Below, piece after piece: positions 1 through 11,691 of a DNA stretch of 64,000 bases (position 1 is its first letter; each line of letters begins with the position of its first letter). Location: contig NW_026516676.1 in the NCBI RefSeq assembly GCF_025766255.1, positions 124,001 through 188,000 of the forward strand, written 5' to 3'. This DNA is from Zychaea mexicana. Its lineage: Eukaryota; Mucoromycota; Mucoromycetes; Mucorales; Lichtheimiaceae. The translations under genes were made by a program, and so were the position numbers. A model generated the notes under the pieces. It did no database searches and was not told the origin of the DNA. It saw only the letters and a program-made list of their open reading frames with translations.

Positions 1-2244
1 TGTACAAATACGAACCTGCCCTCGAACTGACGCGCAAGCAAGTTACCCAACCAGCGCTCCAAAAGTGGGACGATACCGCGCATGAAGAATAGCCATACTC
101 TCCATCCAGGAGCCCAGAAACCGACACCAGGACCCTTGCCAACAGGGCCAGTATTGAAGCGGTAGTCTAGAATAACAATAAGCCAAGATTAGTGAAACAA
201 CCAACACTAATCGTTTAACAAGAAAGAAAATTTAAAGTAAAACTTACAAATCAAATGCTTCAAATCCTTGCACATACGAATTTGTCGCATCAAGCGGTAC
301 TTGTAACGGTACATACCGGTCAGTTGACCGACGTGAGCAAAGATATACTGGAGACCATCTGCAAGCTGGAAGGCATCGACGTTGCCAAGACGGTACTGGA
401 CATGCGAGTCGACGATGAGCTTTGTAAGGCGCAGGATTTCTCGACACAAGTGGAAGGCGTTACCAAATCTAGACTTTTTACGTTCCTTGGTCGTCAAAGT
501 CTTGACAGGCTTCAAGTTGAAATTGTAATCCAAATGCAAATAGTTGAGGTTCTTTCGATGAATCAATAAATTCAACATGTTATAACCCTGGCGACACACT
601 TGTAAACCGACTTCAACCCAATCCAATTGTGTGGTCTGGAAGAACTTGGTCTGCTTCAAGCTTCGGAACAGGTATTTCTTGTTAAGCGATTTGGGAGGAC
701 GGTGCTTCAAAGCATTGTGAACATAGCACTTAAGCAGCTTTTGGTATGACACGCGAACCTTGACGGGTTGGCCAGGTGGACAGTGTTCCAAGTACCAGTT
801 CTTAACGAGAGGAATGTCTTGAGCACGACGGGTGCGTCCAGAACGCTTATCGAATGGATGTGGTGCCCAATACAATGCAATGGCATTGGCTGTGTTATCG
901 TTGTAGAGATCTTTATCCTCCAAGAACGGGGTTACTTCTTCAGGCAAACTGAATGATGTGTCTTCATCCTCGTCACCGAAAATCGAATCCTCGTGCTCTG
1001 AGCCTGCACCTTCCATTGTTCGCGACGAGATGGGGTTGATGAGAGGGTCAAAGTAGAATGCTGGAAGGTCAGGATCCTCAGCGCGGACGTAGACGACTGT
1101 GGGGTGGTGATACCATGATACGCGCACGCTGCGTGGCAACGAGTTATACAAAAACGGGAATGCAATCTTGTACTCTGTGCGAACGGGCTGTCGAATAATG
1201 ATCTTGTTGATATCGTTAAACTCGTTCCAATCTTCATCGGCGGTGTCCATGTCGCGATACAGCGGTTCGAATTTGGGACCACCAGGAATGGCCATGTTAA
1301 GTGCCTTGGCGGTAAAAAACGATGGCAAGTCAAACAAGTAAAAGTAGTTTTGATCGTTCAAATCGGTCAAGAGCTGATGTGCTAATCGATACAATGTAGA
1401 CATGATTGGTAGGTCCAATCGCCATTTCCGATAACTCGAACCGTTGATGTGCTTGGTATCCAATAATGGCTTTGGATCATAGAGCCAGTCGTATACTGCT
1501 GCATCTTCCTCTTCGTCCAAATCCATCTGGATTGCCTCCAAGGGCTCGACGTCCATAATATTGTCACCGTAATCGAGCGGCGGTTCTTCGTCATCAAATG
1601 GCGGGAATCGCATACGCTTGAAATGCCGTCGATCTCGCTTTTCACGTCGCATCATGATCCACATGGTGCCCCACTGGGCAATGTAGATGGGTTCGGCCAC
1701 CCATGGGATTTCGTTGACAAACGTGATGGCACCCGTAATATGATACAGAACAGACACTTCACGTACTTGCTCCCAGGGCATTGGCATGTTTTCCAAAAGC
1801 TTCAGTACGGCGTGAGGAACATACTTGAGCGCACCGAGATAGATTCGCTTGTCGTGTCTGAATTTTTTCGCTGACATGTCACCGTGATCCTTGACGATTT
1901 TACGCAAATGTTCTGGGGGCATGTCTGCTTTCTCGTGTTCGATGAAACCTATAGTAATATGAACCAAAGAGTGATTAAGGAATTGCGAGTAAGTAACAAT
2001 TCACACGTGCATCCAACATTGATGGCGTTTAATCCTGATGTGATGAAAGATACACGTTACCAAACTTGCGCTTTTCACCATAACGCTTGCTTTGTAACTG
2101 TTGCCATTTCCTTGATTTTTCAAGAATCTTTTCTTCTTGTGTCTTTTCTCGAGAAGGTTGTTGCTGTTGATTGTATGATTGGTATGGATCGACATAGCCA
2201 CCGCCCATGGCTGCAGACGATTCGCCTTGATTATAATCGGACAT
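1..2244 (-). CDS. PRP8: Pre-mRNA-processing-splicing factor 8, N-terminal part (runs off left edge)
   Basis: Prp8 is the scaffold protein at the catalytic core of the U5 snRNP and spliceosome in the nucleus. Exons on the minus strand read 2244-2061, 1948-248 and 166 to beyond position 1. The start is the ATG at 2244 (MSDYNQGES), followed by a Gln-rich stretch and the family segment [17 protein letters not shown]. Exon 2 then gives family landmarks in order: [91 protein letters not shown] and [19 protein letters not shown]. The reading continues as [14 protein letters not shown] in exon 3. Introns are 112 and 81 bp with GT-AG ends. About 680 of the roughly 2,300 residues usual for the family are present. 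The acidic stretch in the middle of exon 2 (near 930-1010) is longer than I would expect. PRP8 is a frequent intein host in fungi, but the insertion sites lie further downstream and cannot be judged here. Confidence 0.97.
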
Positions 2245-4257
2245 GCTGAAAAGAACGCCTGATTGATCGGTCGAAAAAACAGCCAAAAGCAATCAGTCGT
2301 AAAGTGTCGCAGCAAGGCAAAACGTGAGTCCAAGTGCTTCAAGTGTTGAACGTCATTTTAGTCCAATTGTTGAGTGTGACTTGGGATAGCCTAACTTGGC
2401 AATGAAAAGTAGCGAATCAAAATTTACTTTAAAATAAAAAGGTGTGTGCGTCTATGAACTTATACGCTAACAGCATGTTATTCCGCTGTCAACATACTAC
2501 TACTACCCTTTCAGTATCTAGTACACAACAGCCACCTCTTTCAATTAAGTAGCAATAGTGTTACGTGATACTATGAGAACTATCCCATCGTATAACAACC
2601 AGCCTCCTTTCCTTGACTCATACAATGGCTAGTTACATTTAATGCATGATATTTTATTGAAGCTACCAACTTCTCTTATATCCACCTAGATAAAGAGATC
2701 GCGAAGAGTAACTCGTATTTAAGGTACCAACTATGAGCATACTTAGATTTTGTTGTAGGCTTGGCACTCAAAGTAGTCAACAAAGATAATACAGTTCAAC
2801 ATCATCACAAACACCACACAATGTTACTGCATATAGAATGACAGATGGAATCGCAGGAGCAGCAAAGAGCGAATGTTCGGCAAAGAACGATAGACAAGAT
2901 TGTAAAGAAGCTCAAGAATCGGCAAAAGCCGGAGAATAGTACCAAGAAAATTATATAACCTTCAAAACATGTCTGTACTAACATTACTGTGAGCTTCATC
3001 AAATATTAAACATTAGAAGCAGCAGCATAAACATCTCTCTAATGACACACGAACAGACTCGCAATATAGTCCATATATATAAATTCTGATTTTAAATTAA
3101 TAATGACCTGCTCTTACGATCGATTTCAGGACACGGCGATGGTGGCTGTAGCGTTTAGTCTACACACCATAATAATAATTCTGATGAGCAAAACTTTGTT
3201 ATTTTGGCCTCAGGTACTCATTGTTTTCGATCCAGTATATCAGTTTTGCAATGTGGTTTTCTCTCCTAACGCATCCGCCTTCCGCCGTCACTCCCCCATT
3301 CTTTAATGATACAGCCACATTGACAACATACAGCATATGAAATGATGAGCGAAGTAATTGTTGCTTCAAAGCTATTTAGCTTTTTAAAGCTTCTTCTCGT
3401 TGCTTCAGCGATTGCTTCCTTCGTTAAAAGCACTATTCTATGGAGTAGATAAACACTTACAAGAAGTTTGTTATCCATTTCTCCCTATGATGCAGCACAT
3501 CAACGTAAGCCTTACAAAACGCGTCTTGTTACATATTTTCACTTTCAACATGATCAAAGAAGTGTAAGTTTGTCGTCTGCCTTTGGTAAAGAAGACGCCA
3601 GTCGTGTTGCTAAAAAACGAGAATGAGATACGTTTGTCAAGCAAGAAGAACATGCGCATTTAGATACTCATACTATGTTGCTATTGATTGTTAACCCAGA
3701 ACTGATTTTTCAGGTCGTCTCGTGGATGTATGCTCCAGCGTGTTGCCGCATAAGTACTAATTTTATCGCTGACACGTCGTGAATCTTACTATATAAAATA
3801 TATCTTATTGATGGCAGAACCACAGTTTTATGACAAGCACATCATCATCTCAAGAGATGGTAGCACTAGGCTCGATAGCTATGTTTTGAAGCTCTACAGT
3901 CACTGAGCATGTACATGCTTAATCATATGTATGACAGACAATCAAACTACTGCAGCCAGGTTGGCATCGTGAAGCATTGAGTATACTAACTCTCATCTGC
4001 TCAAAAATCAGGCTTGATGTATATCTGCTTGTTATTCTTCAAGTATCATTGGGAAACAAACATTGTCACTTGTTTCAAAGAGATGATTGAGCCCTTTTTA
4101 CTTGGCGCATCTTCTTTATTGCGCTTCGTGCGTTCTCATATTGTCCCGCACTTTGTTCTTGCGCGTAACTTGGCTTCTGTCGCTACACGACCCGGAGACT
4201 CTATAATTTAAGAATCCAAATCCCGCAGTTGCTTTTCTTCTTGACTACACCCACAAC
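2245..4257. other. Intergenic region between PRP8 and cactin
   Basis: This 2.0-kb AT-rich spacer separates the two divergently transcribed genes, so it must hold both promoters. I see only short open frames without codon bias or a family match, and no tRNA. A pyrimidine-rich segment lies just upstream of the cactin ATG (4231-4245). Confidence 0.6.
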
Positions 4258-6603
4258 ATGCCCAGATCACCAGACAGGAGACGCCATCGCAGCCCAATTC
4301 CAGATAAACACGGAGATAGAGACAGAGACGACCGTAAAAGAGAGAAAAAACGCAAGTAAGTGTCTGTGGGAGAGAGAGATCCCTTGCAAAATTGCTTCCC
4401 TTCCAGAAAAGTCGTGTACGAATAATACTGTGGTTTTGATTAGGCATAAGCATCGTTCACGTTCACCGGACGACGACGACGATCGTAAACGACGACGACG
4501 CAAAGAAAAGAAACACAAAAAGGAACGCTATCGCGATTACAGCGATGACGAATTCGAAGACGATCATGACCAGCAACAAGACGATTCGTCTTCTTCACGA
4601 CTGCAACATCTCGGCTACTCTAACGTAAATAATCCTTTCAACGACGTAAATCTGGAATCCAAGTTTGTTTGGTCAAAAAAGAAAGATAGCGACCGCAAAA
4701 AATTTGGCAAGGACAGAGAAGAGATTCGACGTAACGAGATTGAACGTAGACGCGAAGCAGAGGAAGAACTGGCCAAATTGAACAAGCGTCGAGCCGAGCG
4801 TGAGATTGAAATGCAACTACGTGAAGAAGAAGCGATGCGTATGCAACGAGAGGCAGAGTTGGCTCAGATGGGTGATTGGGAAGCCAAGGAAGAAGAGTTT
4901 CATTTGGAACAGGCGAAACGACGGGCTGAAATCCGGATAAAGGAAGGAAGAGCCAAGCCGATTGATATTCTTGCCATGAATTTGCGGTTAGCAAATGAGC
5001 CCGATAAAGTAGAGGAGGATGTCGAGCTTGAGATTGATTTGGAGGAGCCTTATACCATATTTGACGTAAGTTGAAAATATATATCTTTAGAAGGGGACGA
5101 AAACGGTTTATATATAAAAGCACTCACATCTTTCGCTTTGTGTATGACTACATATATGTAGAATTTGACTCTGGAAGAAACAGACGAACTACACAAGGAT
5201 ATCCAAATGCACTTGAATCTCGAAAAGAACGAAAAAACACTCGAATTTTGGCGCGCATTGATTGTCGTAGCAGAAGATCGTTTGACCAAGTTACGCAAAG
5301 ACGAAAACCAGCGTGCTGCTACAGGTGTTTCCGAAGGCGTGCAGCACGACATTGACCGCGTTCTCTCTGGCAAGTCCCATGCCCAACTTATTGTACTACA
5401 AAACCAAATTATGCAGAAATTACGCTCCAACGAGCCGGTCGATGTTGAATATTGGGAAAACTTGCTAAGCGAGTTGGTTGTCTACAAGGCCAAGGCCAAA
5501 TTGACAGACATGCATCAAGAGCTTTTGGCCCAGCGATTACAGCAATTGAGATCGAAGCAACAAGAAGAAGCTATGAAGGTTCAAGAAGAATTACAACGCG
5601 TGCTTGAACAAGAAGGTGTCGAAGTACATGGTCGTGGTGTTGAATCAGGTGAAGGTATCCAAGTCGAGCCTGTGGATCAGTCCTTGATGGAAGAACAAGA
5701 TCGGGTATTCGAAGAACAGATCGAGGAAGAGGAGGAAGAAGCTGATCAGGATGGACTTATGCTTGAGAAGTATGAGCGTGCCATGAGCCCTGAACCGTAC
5801 GAGCACTTGACCCGAGAAGATCGCGATTATCCAGTTGTAGATCCGAAGGATGACTTGAAAGACTTGGTAAGTGCAATTGTTATCTTTAAACTTTCGGCAA
5901 AATATGAAAGTTATATTCAAAATTCCAATTTCTGCTTGTACAAACTAGGTGGAACAACGACGCAAAGTTCTGGCCACAAAGATTATTCCCGTCAGGCACA
6001 AGCCTAAGCCTGTCCAGACTTCCAACGAACCACAAGACGATTCAATTGCTTCTGCGGTTCTATTCGAACAAGAAGCCGCTAAAGGCGTTGATGAAGACGA
6101 AGCCATTTTCAATATTGAAGCAGAACTCGCTAAACAAACGTACATGTGGCAAGACAAATATCGACCTCGTAAGCCACGGTACTTTAATCGTGTTCATACT
6201 GGTTACGAATGGAACAAATACAATCAGACCCACTATGATCACGATAACCCACCACCCAAAGGTATTTGTTATGGCCATATTGGAAGCCGAAGACTGGATA
6301 TGACCGTATATACTGACTTTACTACTGTTAATTTATATAGTGGTGCAGGGATATAAGTTTAATATTTTCTATCCGGATCTGATCAACAAGTCGGCTGCCC
6401 CCACATATTATATCGAGAAAGATCCAGAATCTCCGGAGACTGTGTTGATTCGTTTCAAGGCTGGACCACCTTATGAGGATCTTGCTTTCCGTATCGTCAA
6501 TCGTGAATGGGAATACTCGCACAAAAAAGGATTTAAATGTAGTTTCGACAGAGGTGTACTTAGTTTGTGGTTCCATTTCAAGCGTCAATTCTACAGAAAG
6601 TAA
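4258..6603 (+). CDS. CACTIN: Cactin, spliceosome-associated protein
   Basis: Cactin is a conserved nuclear protein found with the catalytic spliceosome; in fission yeast its relative Cay1 affects splicing and telomeres (family knowledge). Exons: 4258-4355, 4444-5065, 5162-5866, 5949-6261, 6341-6603, giving about 666 residues. The start ATG at 4258 opens an Arg/Ser/Asp-rich tail (MPRSPDRRRHRS) continuing into KHKHRSRSPDDDDDRKRR. A long charged helical region (EIRRNEIERRREAEEELAKL) and the cactin middle domain (LTLEETDELHKDIQMHL) follow. The C-terminal signature is strong: KPRYFNRVHTGYEWNKYNQT, DNPPPKVVQGYKFNIFYPDL, PPYEDLAFRIVNREWEYSHK and LSLWFHFKRQFYRK. All four introns are GT-AG and preserve frame. 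An AATAAA overlaps the stop codon at 6602-6607. Length and order match the family, so this looks like an intact gene. Confidence 0.96.
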
Positions 6604-6870
6604 TAAAAAAGAGTACGTTTATGCGTGGTTTGCTTCTTTGCATACCAAAAGTACTGCCCTTGGGTTCTTAAATGTGTTTCTCCCTCCGCTGTATTATCAT
6701 ATTTTTTTTGACATTTCCAAAATCATATTCACATAATGTTAAGGTCGCTATTAGCAAGACCCCACTTTCTCCAAGGTTCTTAATTTCTATATTTCTTTGA
6801 ATGTTAAGTTGTGTTTTGTGGAGCGATTCTTGTCGGTGTAGCCCATGAAAACGTGACGTTGTTTGTTGAC

Positions 6871-7898
6871 ATGAAGTGTACCCTACCTATCATTTTAGTA
6901 TCGTCGCATTCGATTGTTCGGCAATGTAGTTCGCGCTTTGCTTCCTCTCAAACGGCATTTGATCGCAAGTCGATTCAATATGCTGGCAAGCATATTAAGC
7001 AAGCACTCCAAGGCCGAGACGTAGTATTCTACCAAGCACCTGACGGTGTTAAACGCATGTTTATGTTTATGTATATTTCGGCTGGTGTTCAGCTCTTATT
7101 CTGGTAAGCGCGAAAATTTATTGCTGTCATGGTAAAGGACTCGGGTAACTCACGTTGTATATGCGCGCACGCCTGTAGGGGAAATCTCGCTAGTTTGGCG
7201 TATGTCAGCTATAGTAAAAAAGAAAGGTATGCATATATAAACAAACAAGACTATTTACATGATGTATTGAATAAAAAGCTCTAAAGACGTGCAATATAAA
7301 TAGCAACGCCGAAGACGCCCCCATTGTCTTGGCACCGAAAGGACAGCGTATGGCCATTGCGGGTGGACTGGTCTCCATTGGCGTTGGCATAGCTACCTTC
7401 ATGTGCATTTATCCTTGGAGGTGAGAATTCTCATAGCGCAATCGAAACTAGACCAAGTATGCCAACTTGTCTAACGCGATGGATATCACCTTCGAATTTA
7501 ATAGATATATTGATAAACTCATTCTCCTCCGAGGTGCAAACAGGGTAAGGCTGGTCACGCATGCACGCTTTATGGACTCTCACAAGTATAAAGAGTATCC
7601 TATCGACCAACTTTACTGCAAACAAAAGGTCTTTACGGGTTTAGGTATAGTTATGCTACACCTCTATGATTATAGAGTGTCATGCGAGCGCATATCTGCA
7701 GACGATCTGATCTTGTTTTGTATAAAAACACGTTTTCTACTAGGCACTAAGGGTGTCGATCCGTTGGGTAAGACTAATTCATCGCACATATTTTTGCGTG
7801 CGCAGGGCGAACGCATTGCATACATGTTGGATCGAAAAGGCAAATTCACAGACGTTAAGCTGTTTGACGGTTTATGGTATAACCCCTCAGCACGATAA
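6871..7898 (+). CDS. Mitochondrial membrane protein, TMEM223-like
   Basis: Five exons: 6871-7103, 7179-7226, 7304-7420, 7505-7644, 7744-7898, about 230 residues. The first 35 residues (MKCTLPIILVSSHSIVRQCS...) are basic and hydroxylated without acidic residues, as in a mitochondrial presequence. A first membrane segment is MFMYISAGVQLLFWGNLASL and a second is AIAGGLVSIGVGIATFMCIY, separated by a short loop. The C-terminal part (YIDKLILLRGANRVRLVTH, then GERIAYMLDRKGKFTDVKLF) resembles the tail of TMEM223, an inner-membrane protein needed for cytochrome c oxidase assembly in animals. A CTAAC branch site at 7471-7475 supports the intron ending at 7504. For intron 4, the donor at 7645 (GTATAG) was preferred to one six bases upstream; both keep frame. 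The membrane topology is seen in the sequence. The TMEM223 assignment rests on remembered similarity and could instead be a related TMEM186/TMEM70-type family. Confidence 0.65.
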
Positions 7899-8141
7899 AA
7901 ATGGAAGAGATGTGTTTTTCAAGATGCACTGATTGTGTGTTTTATTTTATACAAATGGTGAAGATACGATATATAAAAGCTAAAAAGGAAGAGAGAAGGG
8001 GGAAGCTACTCCATATATATACACAAGATTTGAATCTTTGGGAAAGGTGTCAAGTACAGGAAAATGTTGATGATGATGATAGATGATGATGATGACGATA
8101 TGATATGATGTACGCTATATCTGGAGAAGTATGGTTACTGC

Positions 8142-8369
8142 TTACTCCATAGGATTGGTTTTGCCGTCTTGCGGACGCTTCGCACGACGCTCTTCTTTTT
8201 CTTGTTTATGGATTGCGTATGACTCCCTGGCATCTTCTTTGAGGTTATGCAACGTTTCATGGATTTGGTGCAAATGAGGGTGCTTGGCCGAGTCCGTCAC
8301 ACTGAACTTTCTTGGAGCCTTACGGGCACTGTTAGAGCGGTGGGGTTCTTGAACGTTGCTTGTCATCAT
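8142..8369 (-). CDS. Small charged protein of unknown function (75 aa)
   Basis: A single uninterrupted frame runs from tandem ATGs at 8369/8366 to a TAA at 8144-8142. The product is rich in His, Lys, Glu and Arg (for example IHETLHNLKEDARESYAIHK) and ends in a Lys/Arg-rich tail. It has no signal peptide or membrane segment and the second half should be helical. I do not recognise the family. Support for a real gene is a good TATA box about 95 bp upstream of the ATG (8464-8471), hydrophilic biased composition without low-complexity runs, and isolation from other coding frames. It lies tail to tail with the TMEM223-like gene, 243 bp away. Confidence 0.55.
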   Translation of the reverse strand: MMTSNVQEPHRSNSARKAPRKFSVTDSAKHPHLHQIHETLHNLKEDARESYAIHKQEKEERRAKRPQDGKTNPME

Positions 8370-8463
8370 GATTGCAGTTGTGTTTGTTTGTAAAATTTCT
8401 TGTAACTGGTTTGATTAAGCGGATTGTATATGGGGATTGTTGGAGTCTGAGTAGGTTGGTCTC

Positions 8464-8471
8464 CTTTTATA
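8464..8471 (-). promoter_or_regulatory. TATA box for the 75-aa gene
   Basis: On the minus strand this reads TATAAAAG, preceded by an A-rich run, about 95 bp upstream of the ATG at 8369. Confidence 0.5.
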
Positions 8472-8829
8472 CTTTTTTTGCTTCCACCATCCTAGGTGCA
8501 CATCATATACCTTGTGTGTAACTGGGACCATTACGTCATGTGCAACTCATCCGGGGGGTAGTGATGTGCCTTTGACGGGAAAAATGGGAAGCTCGTCGAT
8601 CTTTGCGCTGAGCGGAGCACTATTTACGGTAAATTCATTTCTTTTCTCTCCTGTTCGTTTTTCATATGCCAAGCAAAAAAAACCTTAAAAGGTAAACGGG
8701 TAACCTGTATATCGTTTGGCGTCATTAAACCGCCGGAGTTATACGTAAGATTTCCGCCAAACATATCCTGTCGTTTAACTTCATCACACAAATCATTGCT
8801 GCTACTGACGACATTCCTCACTGGCAATA

Positions 8830-8852
8830 CAGTGGTCCCCCGCTTTTTGCAG
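8830..8852 (+). repeat. Left terminal inverted repeat
   Basis: This 23-bp end starts with CAGTGGTCCCCCGC and ends in TTTTTGCAG. It is the exact reverse complement of 9331-9353. Confidence 0.9.
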
Positions 8853-9087
8853 CAGCGGTTTTTGGTGGAAGAAACTGCAAAAAGTGGGGAACTGCAAAAA
8901 GTGAGGATGAGTATGAGATGTTACACAGACTGAGTCTATTATGTTAATCAAGTGTCAATGATAGTAAACCAATTAAAAGATATCGGTGTTGTACTGAGGC
9001 TACTTATTATAAATCAACTCTTATATAAAAGGCTGTCGTCTCATTCTTGATGTTTATATACTGCACTATCGACACCTCCACACCACT

Positions 9088-9144
9088 ATGGTAAAAGCAA
9101 AATACCCAAAGCTTACTGACGAGCAAAAGGACGCTATCTATTAA
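9088..9144 (+). pseudogene. Relic N-terminus of a pogo-like transposase
   Basis: An ATG at 9088 opens an 18-codon frame reading MVKAKYPKLTDEQKDAIY and ending at a TAA (9142-9144). It sits about 60 bp downstream of a TATA-like box, inside a complete set of transposon ends. The Lys-rich start followed by LTDEQK is what one expects at the beginning of a CENP-B/psq-type helix-turn-helix of pogo transposases. I infer a deletion derivative that kept the promoter and first codons; the peptide itself cannot be a transposase. Confidence 0.45.
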
Positions 9145-9330
9145 CATTACATGTAGATGTCACTGGTTCAAGACTCTGTGTCCCAGGCTTTCGAGTTAAT
9201 AGCGGAAAATTGCAGGTCCCTATTTTTGGCCTGCAAATTGCAAAAAGTGAGGAAACTGCAATTTTATTAAGTGATGAGCGGGTATGCTCCAAAAAAATCT
9301 GCAAAAACTGAGGATCTGCAAAAAGTGGGG

Positions 9331-9353
9331 CTGCAAAAAGCGGGGGACCACTG
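9331..9353 (-). repeat. Right terminal inverted repeat
   Basis: Reverse complement of 8830-8852, followed directly by the TA duplication. Confidence 0.9.
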
Positions 9354-9591
9354 TAGAATGTTTGTGCCTGGTAGTTAAGCATTTCGTTACTCTTATGAGC
9401 ATCAAACAAAAGACAAATCGCCGAGTCAAACAATGCAGCTGCTGAAACGTAGGTACCCAATACCATTCCTCTGATGAATACTTTACACGTGTATTGATGT
9501 TAAGAGCCTTATCGTTACACTCATCACGCCGCCGAGACAAACATTGCATTAAAGCTTTGGCCCCTTGCCAGCATCCATTTGGCTCAACCAC

Positions 9592-11691
9592 CAGTACTAT
9601 ATTAAGATATTAGATACAATAAAAATAGATTGCTCGATACCCTTCTTTTTATTACTACATACCGTGTTTTATCATGCTTATACGTGCTATGCAGTAGTGA
9701 AACTTAAAGGTGGGCAATACAACATCATCTGCCATTGCTTTTTATAGGCAGTAGGATTGAATAACCGTTAGTAGTGTACAACCGTCTGCCGAACCATAGC
9801 CGGCGAACCTATCTTTTATTTTTTTAAATTAATGCAGCGCTGGTTTTGTTGATGCAAGGCAAACGCGGAATCAACGGGCCGTCATCTCCTTGTACAACCT
9901 CTTTCTTGGCATCTTCTTCTTACGAGAACTTGCATATTGCACCGCTTATATTTTTTCGGCGCATTGCACGATGTTGATAGAGGATAATTTGCCTAGTAGT
10001 TTCACCAGAGAACTGGCAATGTAATGTAGTATGTGAAATGAGCTGTGTATGGCGCATACAACTTAAGATGTGCTTGTCGTTGCCATTGATCATATTTTTA
10101 CGGGAGGGTAATAAATAATATAGGGTGTACAGCATATACGTAGTTTCTAATTTACACTAGAAGCAGCGCAACAATATTCATCCGTCCGCAAGAATTCCGG
10201 TCCGGGCCAGCACCTGTTTGTGTACGCTTGACATCCACAGCACTTTCTCATGTGTGCAAGACGGAAAAACAAAGGGGCGAAATTAAACATTAGAGTTTCT
10301 AAGCAAAAATATTATTTCTATTCAATTCTGAAGGCAAACTGTTCACACAGATAGACAATAGCTCCTGAGTTTTACAATGATGATATATGCCAAGCGTCAC
10401 ATCATTTATTGATTTACTGCTGAGAGAAGAACTAATGAAGATACACTAGTGAGGACATGGGCAAGAAAGAAAGAATAATTGCAAGTGAATAATTAAGACG
10501 TATTTTATTGAGGCTACCTCCACATTGCTGCTTAGAAAAATGCTATCATATTTACGACATCACTCTTCCATCCGTGAGAGACAACAAGCAGTAACACGAC
10601 CGAGCCTATAGCTGATTAAGAGGGGTACATAGTTATCTTCTCCAGAACAACATCCTACAAACTCAGTTTATACTATCTATGGTTGATATATACAATTCTA
10701 CTTGATCTTGGTATAATATGCATAGGCGATGTGTTGGGACAAGCAACAATCCATTTGCGCAGAAAATATAACTCACCTTGTGATTATTATTCGATCTGAC
10801 TGTTGATATACAGCACTCATCCTTTTGAATATATCTACTATCAAAATGTGGTGCGATGGCAGTGTAGCAGTGGGGACAACAAATGAGTTTTAAATGTCGA
10901 GGACTGGAAATAAGATATAATGCACCCATGAGCGAAAGCTGAACCAAGACCAGCTGCGCATAATAAATTTCATCGAAGCATATAACCAGCAATCTTCTCT
11001 CAATAAATGCAACGAGCAGGCTTTATGGTGAGGAACCGTAAACTGTTTCTTCAGAGCTGGTGTAAGTGGAGCATAGTGTTTTCGTTGCTATATACACTAT
11101 ATATCTAAATCGGTCAAAGTGCTGTATAAATTGCATTCTGTCCAACCTTATTCTGTAATACTAAAGCACTTGGCAGGCAGAGCCCGATTATTGTATTCAT
11201 ACTGGGCAGCTCTTACGGATACTACAACATTTAAGAGCGGTACAAACGGCTTCGAACAATCCATAAAACTGCTATCGTTTATTCGAATCATACTTACAAA
11301 ACGTTTATAGTTAGGAGTTGAAAGATAGATTCATATCCAATAAGTAAACAATTTGTTCTGTGGGAAAGCGTAGAAGGGTTATCGAAAAAGTCGCCAATGG
11401 GTCATCGAGTTACTGCGGCGATGTGCAGTCTTGTACACGACAAAAATTTCTCCTGTATATCAGGGCATCGAGGATGGGTGCTAAAAAAACGATAGAACCA
11501 CACTACACTTTATTGCATAAACAGATATATCTTTCCCCTTTATATCACTTTTTCTCTTCTACTGATGCATAGCATGGTTTACTCACTCAATCACTCCCTC
11601 GCTCGCTCGTTCGACACACGACCAAACAAGACGAGAGCAATACACATATACATTATTATATATACAACAACTTTTGAGATTTGTCTTCTCT
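9592..11691. other. Intergenic region, no gene seen
   Basis: This 2.1-kb AT-rich stretch has only short frames with stop codons in all phases and no codon bias. I find no tRNA, no inverted-repeat element and no family match. Its right end must hold the 3' UTR of the glycosyltransferase gene. Confidence 0.55.

Larger units (their letters stand above)
8830..9353. mobile_element. Non-autonomous pogo/Tc1-mariner-type DNA transposon (MITE), 524 bp
   Basis: The ends are perfect inverted repeats of at least 23 bp beginning CAGTGGTCCCCCGC, at 8830-8852 and, inverted, 9331-9353. They are flanked by TA dinucleotides (8828-8829 and 9354-9355), the target duplication of the IS630-Tc1-mariner superfamily; a CAGT start is common in pogo-like elements. 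Subterminal copies of a CTGCAAAAAGTGGGG-like repeat occur inside both ends (8875-8907 and 9236-9340), possible transposase binding sites. The centre has a TATA box (9023-9030 region, TATATAAAAGG) and an 18-codon frame resembling a transposase start. The TIRs are identical, suggesting recent mobility. There is no room for a transposase gene, so movement would need one supplied elsewhere. Confidence 0.85.
8624..9591 (-). pseudogene. Possible coding relic interrupted by a DNA transposon
   Basis: Both flanks of the transposon at 8830-9353 carry minus-strand frames with coding-like composition. Upstream of the element, 9470-9356 reads AAALFDSAICLLFDAHKSNE and NYQAQTF. Downstream, 8827-8624 reads SSSNDLCDEVKRQDMFGGNL and GGLMTPNDIQVTRLPFK. 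Removing the element and one TA does not give a single open frame, so the host sequence was either already decayed or has introns I could not place. I do not recognise a family. It may be chance open frame. Confidence 0.25.

Noticed and set aside
932..1874. Open frames overlapping PRP8 in other phases and on the plus strand
   Set aside because: They lie inside a highly conserved exon and read as shadows of it.
7753..7806. Possible extra intron in the TMEM223-like last exon (GTAAGA to GCAG)
   Set aside because: Splicing it would break the frame, while reading through gives a sensible C-terminus.
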